Shown here: positions 56,601-64,000 of the stretch, one piece after another | How the letters are laid out: each line of letters begins with the position of its first letter | Numbering within the stretch: the first letter of the stretch is position 1 | Source of the DNA: Rhodotorula mucilaginosa | Lineage: Eukaryota; Basidiomycota; Microbotryomycetes; Sporidiobolales; Sporidiobolaceae | Direction of reading: 5' to 3' | Length of the DNA stretch: 64,000 nt | NCBI GenBank assembly: GCA_034406715.1 | Contig: CP137872.1 | Coordinates: 806,001-870,000, forward strand | Program-made: the position numbers and the translations under genes | The notes under the pieces: generated by a model | Seen by the model: only the letters and a program-made list of their open reading frames with translations | Database searches by the model: none | Told to the model about the DNA's origin: nothing

Positions 56601-56984
56601 CCGGCTGGGCGAAGGAGCGCCGTCCTTCTTGCTCACACCTGCGGAGGGCGCTAGGTCAGCATCTCTGTGCTCGCTGTGACGATGCTCTGGACACGTACTT
56701 GACTTTGCGTTTGCGGCAAGTGAGGCAAGCCTGTAACCCGGTCGAGCAAGATTAGCGCCGGTGCAAAGCGCCGAGGCGGGAGAAAGGGGGCAACTGACTC
56801 GACCGCGGCCTATGCCTCTCGTGTGTTTCCTCTTGCCCTTGCTCCCTTCTGGTTCGGCTGAAGGCGAAGCGCTGTGGTCGTCCTCTTGACCGGCGGCGCC
56901 ATTCGAGTGCACGTCGGCGGCGTAGTGCCCGCCCGTGGGCGAAGAGATCGAGCCCGCCAAGGACGGTCTCCGATCTGGTGGCAT
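53653..56984 (-). CDS. Zn2Cys6 fungal-specific transcription factor
   Basis: The protein starts MPPDRRPSLAGSISSPTGGH with a disordered N-terminus and a basic KGKRKHTRGIGRGR. A zinc cluster follows, assembled over several exons: ACLTCRKRKVK (exon 56699-56730), then CDGVQPQCGVC, and a last Cys in LVVCDFPSEEERRK. A linker and a coiled-coil dimerisation helix come next (VYALEAKIQTLERKLAEAEA), then a Pro/Ser-rich region. The middle homology region begins about LPSYTTLSRLVNIFFDYPHE and contains FARPPDHPEYPAECLLHAMV, YWTEGQSPAVFHADLAE and SFSRAYIDTSIAVRI. The C-terminus ends SVMSNIAPAAVNV. Joining the first two cluster exons in frame needs a 2-nt exon (GT at 56637-56638) or a recursive splice site. 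The cluster spacing between Cys5 and Cys6 is longer than usual. It is divergent from an SDR gene it may regulate. Confidence 0.85.
56637..56638 (-). other. Putative 2-nt microexon or recursive splice site
   Basis: On the - strand the bases read CTCCGCAG-GT-GTGAGC: a good acceptor, two bases and a good donor. Including GT between exon 56699-56730 (ending GTCAA) and the exon starting GTGACGG creates Lys-Cys-Asp-Gly, exactly the third zinc-cluster Cys. Skipping it gives an in-frame stop. Confidence 0.5.
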
Positions 56985-57231
56985 CTCCTACTGTCTCGGC
57001 CTGCAGCTCGCAGTACAGTAGTTACAGCAGTTGGTCGTGCCAGGCGGCGACCTCGTGGAACTGCGGAGTCCCGGAGATCAACGCGTTTGTATTCGATCAT
57101 TACAAACGCTCGCAATTTCGTCATCGTCCGCGCGTCGATCGGTTTCCCCACTTCGCCTCCACTTTTCCCGTCTGCAAGTTGCACTTTAAAGTCCAGCATA
57201 TACAGTTAGTCGCCACAGCACGCACGAAGCC
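56985..57231. promoter_or_regulatory. Divergent promoter Zn2Cys6 factor / SDR with inverted repeat
   Basis: A 247-bp shared promoter. It contains a perfect 9-bp inverted repeat, GCGTTTGTA at 57083-57091 and TACAAACGC at 57101-57109, separated by nine bases. This is about 120-150 bp upstream of the SDR ATG. It is a candidate operator; no binding data are implied. Confidence 0.55.
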
Positions 57232-58289
57232 ATGCCGGGAACGGTCTACAAGCCGAAAGCGGGAGACACGGCAGTCATCACCGGCGCCGGCTACGGCGGC
57301 ATCGGGTACGCCGTCGCCGAATTGCTCGCGAGTCGCTTCAAGGTGCACGTCGTCCTCGTCGACCGCGACCCGGACGCCCTCGAACAAGCGAGCAAAGCAC
57401 TCGTCATTGCCGGAATCCCCGAGAGCGACTTTGAGACCCGCCTCACGGACGTGAGCGACCCGGACGAGGTGTTGCAACTCGCCAATGCCGTCTACGAGCT
57501 ACACGGCAAAGTCGACTTTTTGCACCTCAATGCGGGCGTGAGTGCCAAAGTCAAAGCGTACGGGCAAGACATTGTCGACGAATGGCAAAACACGTTCGCC
57601 GTCAACCTGTTTGGAGTCGTCAACGCCACCTCGGCTTTCGTCGACCGCATGATCGCGCAGGTGCGTTTCCCCTGTCTCGGAGGTCACGCTGAAACGTCCC
57701 TGATTATACGAGAGAGCCTTTGGGCAAAGCTAACACCCCGGACTTGGCAGGACTCGCCCGCCGCCGTGGTCATCACCGGTTCCAAGCAGGGCATCACCAA
57801 CCCGCCCGGAACTTCTGCAGCCTACAACGCCTCCAAAGCCGTGAGTAGACCCGCTTGTCCCATTCTCAGAATTCAGCTTCTCTGACATTGAGAACTTGCA
57901 CGCGGATGCAGGCCGTCAAAACCCTCGCCGAAGCGCTCGCGCACCAACTCCTCTCCACCTCCGTCTCGGTCCACCTCCTCGTCCCAGGCTGGACCTGGAC
58001 CAAGCTCGCTTCCCCCGCCGGCGGGTCCCTCTCGGCCTTCTCCGCGGCTGACAAACCCGCCGAAGCGTGGTCCGCCGCCGAGGTCGCCGAAGAACTCTTG
58101 ACGAGGATGCAGCAGGGCGAGTTTTACATCATCTGCCCTGACGGAGCCGTCAACTGGGAGCTCGACAAGGCGAGGATGGAGTGGGGCTTGGGCGACGTGC
58201 TCGAAAAGAGGCCGCCGCTCAGCAGGTGGCACCCCGAGTGGGAAGAGCGACACCAGAAATGGGTCGAGGAGAAGCTTGCCCAGAAGTAG
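57232..58289 (+). CDS. Short-chain dehydrogenase/reductase (SDR)
   Basis: A classical SDR of about 298 residues in three exons (57232-57660, 57751-57840, 57912-58289). The Rossmann nucleotide motif is TGAGYGGIGYAVAE, with an acidic residue in VLVDRDPDAL after strand 2 that usually favours NAD(H). The LNAG motif replaces NNAG, active-site Ser is in VVITGSKQGI, and the catalytic YNASK lies at the end of exon 2 (Tyr-x-x-x-Lys). VPGWTWTKL follows as the post-catalytic Pro-Gly. The C-terminal extension PPLSRWHPEWEERHQKWVEE ends KLAQK. Substrate is unknown. Divergence from a Zn2Cys6 regulator suggests inducible expression. Confidence 0.92.
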
Positions 58290-58529
58290 TTGGCCTTTCG
58301 CTTGCATGAGAATGATTTTTGTACATACATGCCGTCCTTCGAGACTTGTTATGCGCGGAAGTGTCTCTGAAGATTGATTGCACAGTGTTTTGCGGAGGGA
58401 GGAGGACATTCGAGCCTGCAAGGCTATGGGAGCGGGAGAAAGCCCGACAGGGCATGTATGATAATGCTGGGTTTTTGGACGAGGGGGGAAAAGGGAAAGA
58501 AGGAGACATATCATCCACATGCCGCCTGG
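58290..58529. terminator. Convergent 3' ends
   Basis: A gap between the SDR gene and the CNNM gene that converges on it, with T-rich sequence near 58305-58330 consistent with polyadenylation. Confidence 0.35.
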
Positions 58530-61035
58530 TTACGGATCCGACGAGTCCTTCTTCCCATTCTTCAGCAACGGCGTCCGCTCGCTCTCTCCCCGCGTCCGAC
58601 TCGTATTCCTCGAACTAGGCCGAGACCCATTCGGGATCGGCGTGTTGACGCCGCTAAAGATGCGCCGTTCGGGGATGCCCCCGCCCCGAACGCGGACCTT
58701 GTCAAACCCGGACGTGACGTGGTGCTGCAGCGGCGGCATGACGGGCGTGTTCCGGCCGGCTTGGGCGGTACTCGCGCCAGTGTTGAGACCCGTGCTGGAA
58801 GAAGCGACGGTCGAGCTCGTGGTGTTGGCGCCGTTGCCGTTGCCGTTGCTGTTGCCGTTGTCTGTGACGTGGATCGCAGGACCGCCATCGATCGTGTTTT
58901 GTCTTCGTGCTTGCCGGCGACGCTCGATGACGCCTGGAGGGTACAAAGTCTCTCAGCTTTCGACTCTCCCCCCCGAGGAGGTCCACACCAGCGAAACTCA
59001 CCGGCAATCAGTGGTGCAAGTTTGCCTTCCTTGGCCGAACGGCGCGCCGGCGCACGGACGACTTTGGTCTTGGCGTGGATGTCCTGGAGAGCGAGCGGAG
59101 CGTCAGCTACGTGCCTATCGAAGCGCACGGGAAGCCAAACTTACGATGTACAGGTCGGTCTCGTCGACGATCTGGTTACACAGGGGCAAGAGTTCTAGCT
59201 CGGGTGGGATGAGATACGCACGCATCGGGACTCACCTCTTCACCGATCATCTCCTCGATGACGTCTTCGAGACTGACGACGCCGAGCGCGCCGCCCGGCT
59301 CGCCCGGAGTCTGGCCAGGTACGTAATGACAGTCAGCCTCCGCCCATCCTCTCGAGAGAGCGTTCCCTTGTGATAAGAGGAACCACAGGTCGCGCATCGT
59401 GTATTGAGAGAGGTCAGACTGACCCGCGACACGAGCAAGATATGCGAGCGACCCTGCTGGAAATAGTTGAGCACGTCGAGGCAAGTCGAGTCCGGACCGG
59501 TTTCGGGCAAGACTGAAAGCGCAAAGTCGCCGATTTGTCTGTGTACGCACCGAGTAGATGTCAGTGCCCCGTCCAGCCGAGCGCCCCGATTGAAAGTCAC
59601 TCACTGCTCGTCCTCCGGGTCGTACGAGATGAGCTGGAATACATGGAGAAAAGGTCAGTTTCGAAAGCGCAGGCGTGCTCTTGGCAGCTCCGCGCACCTT
59701 CTTGACAACTATGGCACGAGTTCAGTTAGTACTGACGCTTAGAATCATCCCGAGCGAGTAACGGGACTCACTGAGCATGCCCACAAAGTCAGTCGGGTTG
59801 CCCGGCGCATGGATGGGAATCCGACTGTGTCCCGATGCGAGGATCTGATCGACGACCGTCTGGCTCAACTTCGTGTCGACCGGAAGCGAGTAAATGTCTT
59901 CGAGCGGAGTCATGATCTGCGCGACGCTCTTGTCTCCCAGTTCGAGCACCGAGGAGATGATGGTCACTTCGTCGTCGTTGAGCGTCTCTTCGCCGAACTG
60001 CCGATGCAGGCCGACAAAGGTCTTGAGTTCGGCCTTCTTGTACGTGACGCCCTGTTCTTCGCCGAGGAGACGGTCGAGGAGTTTGGCGATCGGGTATGCG
60101 ATCGGGAACTCGATATACATTAGGGCGAGGACGAAAGGCGCGGCGACGGCGCCGATGCGGAGTCCGTACCGTGCGCAGATCGCTGCGGACCCTCAGTCCG
60201 TCAGTACGGGATTGAATGGTACACGCCCAGCCGCGATATACCCACACTGCGGGATGATTTCACCAAAGATGACGATGAGAGTCGTCGAGAGGATGACGGC
60301 TCCGAGGCCGCCGCCGAGAATACTGTCGAGGAAGATGGCTGAGAGCAAGGGTTACATTGTGTCAGTCCTATGCCAGGTAGACTGAAGACCAGGCAGAGCG
60401 AACTCACGAAGAGATTCGTTGACGACGACGTTGGAAAGCAAGAGGACCACGAGCACCCAGTGTCGACCTCTTTCCAGCAAGCGCATGACCTTGGTCGCGT
60501 CTTTCCGTTCCTGTTCATCTCCCGAGGTCGACAACACTATGTGAATTCGGGGGGAAAGTCAGCTCTCAGTCCGTGAAGACGGCTCCTGGTGATCGAGAAA
60601 TGACTGACCTTGGAGATTGACCAAGTCGAGGCCCATCAACCCGAGGGTCAGACCGGCAAAGACACCTCCGAGCAGCACCAACATTCCCGACAAGCCCAGT
60701 TTCCACCAGAACGCTGTTCCGTGGCAGCAGTGCCATCGTCGAGAAGTCGGAGGAAGAGCGATTCGTGGCGCGGAGATTCCAGACCGCATAGTCAGCTCAC
60801 TCGGCCTGTCCTTCCTGGACCCCGCCTGAGAGCACCTACCTGATGAGCCTGGCGGTGTCTCTGGGTCGCTATGCCCCGCGATCGCGATCCCTTCGTCGCC
60901 GAATCCATTTGAAGTGATCAAGACGGCGGCAGCAGCAGCCGTCGGCGCAGCGTAAGTGCGCACCAAGCGGGGCACGAGCACGGCGAGCTGAAGCAGACTC
61001 GCTGCACGCGGCGTACGCCATGCTTGGCTCGGCAT
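58530..61035 (-). CDS. CNNM/CorC-type membrane protein (Mam3-like, DUF21-CBS)
   Basis: Members of the CNNM family affect metal homeostasis (Mg, Mn); yeast Mam3 sits in the vacuole membrane. The N-terminus [16 protein letters not shown] has a signal/anchor. The DUF21 core has [34 protein letters not shown] (a conserved motif), [43 protein letters not shown], and [21 protein letters not shown] linker with [19 protein letters not shown] precedes the CBS pair ([44 protein letters not shown], and [19 protein letters not shown]). The cytoplasmic tail is Ser/Thr/Asn-rich with an Asn-Gly run and ends [10 protein letters not shown]. About ten introns. Start MPSQ at 61035 matches an N-terminal hydrophobic segment. 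Confidence 0.88.
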
Positions 61036-61835
61036 CCCTCTCCTCGCGTACAGTCTGCAGTGGTCAGATTTGACTTTCTTCCGAATGACGAACTCGTTTC
61101 CGACAGTTGTTCCGCGTGAGAGGTGGCGCCACGTGGCCTTTCATCGAGCACGCTACGTACAGCCCCATAGGCTTAGCAGACCCTGTGATACGAGCGAGTA
61201 GGGTACTCCGGCTGCACCGCGGCTCGAGAGTAGTTACTCCGGTGCTCGCAGCTCGAGACGGAAAGCTTGTTCGCTTTCCGCAGTTGGGTCGTCGCGACTC
61301 GATTCAACCTCGCCGATTTGCGCCAATGTTTGCACTGCACGACAACGACAGCCTAACGTACCCATACAGACGTCGAGGTAACAAGTCTCCGCCACCCCCC
61401 GTCCCTTCCCACGAGATAAAACACTTCAGAGGTTGGCCTGCCTCTTGTCGGCCCAAAAGTCGCTCGTCGATTTGTTGTGGATGTACGCCGAGTATTCGAC
61501 CACCTGCGCTCGGAAGCTCCGTCAGCCGTGGTCTAGGCGTGGCTTATCGGGACGAGCGAGTAAGACTCACCGGCGGTGCGATGGCGCTGCAATGCGCAAA
61601 GACACGCTTCGAGACTGCGGACGGCGAGGTATCATCAGCACGCACTTTCTCCTTGGTCTGCAGCAAACGCGCAAACAACCGTACCCGTCTTGTTGTCTCG
61701 GCGGCTGCAGGACCGGGCGAGCATGCATCATGCATCGGGTCAGCGATGATCTGAGAAGGTCGTCTCTGCCGCTCCTCGCCAGCACCTCGCGTAGCGAGGT
61801 CTGCCATCTCGCACTATCACATGAAACACCTGAAC
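61036..61835. other. Intergenic region: CNNM promoter and acyltransferase 3' flank
   Basis: An 800-bp stretch without a supported gene. Open frames on both strands (for example 61107-61754 +) have no recognisable domain. The acyltransferase stop TGA at 61836 overlaps a good donor-like GTGAGT, so an extra downstream exon in this region cannot be excluded. Confidence 0.4.
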
Positions 61836-64000
61836 TCACTTCTTGCCCTCGCGTCTGAACCTCGACAAGCGATCCACAAACTCCCACAGTTTGCCCTCGG
61901 GCGCGATCGATCCGTCGGCAGTGCGTCGCGGGACCCAGTCGGGGTGAAGGGCCATCAGCGGCACCGACGCGGGCTTCTTCGGCAGTTTCTTCTGCCCGTC
62001 TTTGCCCGTCTTGCTCGAGATGGCGGCGTTGGCGGCGACGGAAGAGGAGCGAAGCGTGAGCAGGACGCCGACGTCGACGAGCTTCTGGAAGGCATTCAAC
62101 AGGGTCGCTGCAGGTTGGATCGGGGGCGGCGGAAGCTGTCAGACCTCGCACTGTTAGCGGAAGGACAGGTTGCGCGTCTGACCCACCTTGATTGACTGCT
62201 TCGAGGTAGCTGACGTCGCCCTGCGCGAAAAGCGTCTTGGCGAGGAGCTGCGCACTGCTCTGGAACGACTTTTCCAGGTACCACGCGACCGGTTCTTCGG
62301 CCGAGGGTGGCGGAGAGAGTGGCGCAAGGGCGAAGAGCGAAACCGCGGCGAGCCAGTCTGCAGGAAAAGCAAAAAGTCAGCCTCAAACTCACTCGCCCAT
62401 ACGGCCACCCAATGCGCGGGCGAAACTTTGCAGGAAGTGCGCCGCGTGCTTCGAGGGGTAAAGAGTTCTGACTCACAAGTGTCGATGAAGGGCCACAGCA
62501 AGAAGCAGAAAAAGTCGAAGTTCTCCCTGCCGAGCGCACGCTCCTGCGGGTTCAACCCGACGAGCGTCTCCTCGGTGAGGATGACCTGGTCCGTCTCGAG
62601 GCTCTGGAAAGTCCGCTCGGCGTTCGCTTCGAGTCCTTCAGGCGAGTAGATGAACTCGTTCGAGAGGAGTCGCGAGATGAACTGAAGCTCGTGGAGGCAA
62701 TCGGCCTTCTCGAGCCGCTGCGAGGGCGCGGCACCGCCAGCTTTGACTCGCGTGTAGAGGACAGCGCAAAGCATCGCCTCCTCGACGAAGAGATGAATGA
62801 CCTGCGCGAAGTGACTAACTGTCAGGAGAGTGTTGTCGAGGCGTTCGACTTTAGACAACCACGAACCTGGTTGCGATAGAACGATAACTCGAAGCGACTG
62901 ATCGGGTGATACGTCGGCTCGATCAAGCCTTGTTGTTCGCCGATCAGATCCTTCAAGACGAGGAGAGCCCTACGAGAGACCGGTCGTCAGTTCTCGCGAG
63001 GACGGCCAGCATCCACCAGCTGCGCGAAGAAGCCTGACCTGTCGACAACCTCTTCAACCGTCATCTCGCCAAAGTCTGCGACTTTTCCTCCTCTTGCCTC
63101 GATCGCGCTCTTGAGCCACACCACTTTTGCGACGAGCTCTCGCTTGCCGATACCCTGCCAAAGCGAATAAAGATTAGCCCTGCTCGCCTGACGTGCAGCA
63201 CCTATGCTCTCGACGGCGGGACGTACCCGACCACGAATGGTCAACATGACCGTTCCGACGAGGCCGGCCGGCATGATGATCCTAAACAGTAGTAGCTTGG
63301 GTTAGCCTTCCGCGCCTTCCATCAGGACGCCGTCGGGACTCACGCGCAGTCGTTGATGCCAGCCAAAACTTCGTAGCCCAACGCCCTGAGTAGTGTCGTC
63401 TGATCGCTCTTGGGCTTTCGAGAGCCAGGAGGGGCGTCCACCGGTGCGGTTCGTCGCTTCTTCTGGTCGTCGAGCCAACCCTTGAGCGAGAACGGCTCTT
63501 GGAAACGGACGTCGATGCGACCGAGCTGCAGCTGGATCACCCGCGTATTGAGAAGCAAGCCGGCGAGACTGCAGTTCGCTCAGAGGTCAGCGACAGGACA
63601 ATGAATGGAACGATGAGTTCGAACGCACGTCTCTTTCTCCTTCGGGTTTCCGAGCAGCTCATTCACGTACGACTCGGTTTCGATGACCTGTCGCCTGATC
63701 GTCAGCGCAACGTTTGGATTACGGACTTGATGAGGTACAAGCCGACTCACCTTGTCGTACTGAAGCGAGATCGGGCAAATCCACACATCTTCGGTGCGGC
63801 CGCGATCGAGCGCGTCGAGCACATACTTGAGAATGCCGAGCTTTGGTGGGAGGAGCTTGCCTGTACGGCTCCTCGTTCCCTCGATGAAGCACTCGACTGA
63901 GATCGCCAAGTCTCGCTTGTCAGCTCATCGCTAGGATTCTTTCCAGTCCGGGGGAGAGACCCACTGTTCTTGCCGTTCTCGAGCAGCTCTTCGATGTACT
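61836..64000 (-). CDS. Glycerol-3-phosphate / DHAP acyltransferase, C-terminal part (partial)
   Basis: The gene runs off the right end, so its N-terminus is missing. It is a PlsB/GNPAT-type acyltransferase that makes lysophosphatidate or acyl-DHAP, the first step of glycerolipid synthesis. The visible part starts [11 protein letters not shown] (63965-64000), followed by the acyltransferase motif III block [20 protein letters not shown] and [18 protein letters not shown] (motif IV-like Pro). [14 protein letters not shown] and [19 protein letters not shown] come next. Later exons carry [74 protein letters not shown] and YLEAVNQ. The C-terminus is [18 protein letters not shown]. The FxEGTRSR and downstream blocks are diagnostic. 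The stop coincides with a donor-like sequence, so the last residues are provisional. Confidence 0.88.

Noticed and set aside
61107-61754. + strand open frame of about 215 codons
   Set aside because: It has no recognisable domain or homology and overlaps another open frame on the opposite strand; kept as intergenic.

Overview
The window is nuclear DNA of a GC-rich, intron-dense fungus. Short introns (about 45-100 nt, usually GTGAGT/GTACGT donors, CTGAC/CTAAC-like branch points and CAG acceptors) interrupt almost every gene, and several exons are only a few bases long. This style, the gene content (SAGA Sgf29, Snu23, Zn2Cys6 regulator, DUF1765 protein, fungal-type TERT) and the high GC fit a basidiomycete red yeast of the Rhodotorula/Rhodosporidium/Sporobolomyces type (Pucciniomycotina). 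The genus is inferred, not proven. No prokaryotic operons, rRNA, tRNA, CRISPR, or retroviral or other virus-like copies were recognised.

Layout. 1-12.9 kb (mostly + strand): hexose transporter, SGF29, PEBP-family protein, DHA1 drug/polyamine antiporter, and an unknown low-complexity protein. 13.2-25.3 kb (- strand): VPS53 (GARP tethering), SEC61 alpha (ER translocon) and a complete telomerase reverse transcriptase gene with recognisable T, 1/2, A, B', C, D and E motifs. 25.6-26.7 kb (+): SNU23, divergent from TERT. 26.7-31.3 kb is the least ordinary part: a CCCH zinc-finger gene with an internal 147-bp tandem duplication and a one-base frame break, flanked by two same-orientation copies of a ~0.55 kb repeat, plus degenerate GGCGTCTCG-type repeats. 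31.3-32.4 kb (+): RPS2. 32.8-39.7 kb (-): a very large DUF1765-like protein with four copies of a DRPRPKTP-type motif. 41.0-43.5 kb (-): an unrecognised multi-pass membrane protein. 44.7-47.1 kb (+): an unknown Ser/Pro/basic protein. 47.3-51.2 kb (-): cytochrome P450 and FKBP12. 51.5-52.4 kb (+): a small charged protein. 52.6-53.3 kb (-): a small mitochondrial membrane protein. 53.7-58.3 kb: a Zn2Cys6 regulator and an SDR dehydrogenase in divergent arrangement. 58.5-61.0 kb (-): a CNNM/Mam3-type transporter. 61.8-64.0 kb (-): the C-terminal part of a GPAT/DHAPAT acyltransferase that runs off the window.

Most genes are unrelated housekeeping genes and do not form a pathway. The pairs that may be functionally linked are TERT/SNU23 (shared promoter only) and the Zn2Cys6 regulator with its divergent SDR, whose 247-bp shared promoter carries a perfect 9-bp inverted repeat. 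The most unusual sequence-level observations are the tiny exons: 5 and 8 nt in FKBP12, and a putative 2-nt exon or recursive splice point in the Zn2Cys6 gene that is needed to build an intact zinc cluster. Exon joins were worked out by eye and are predictions.
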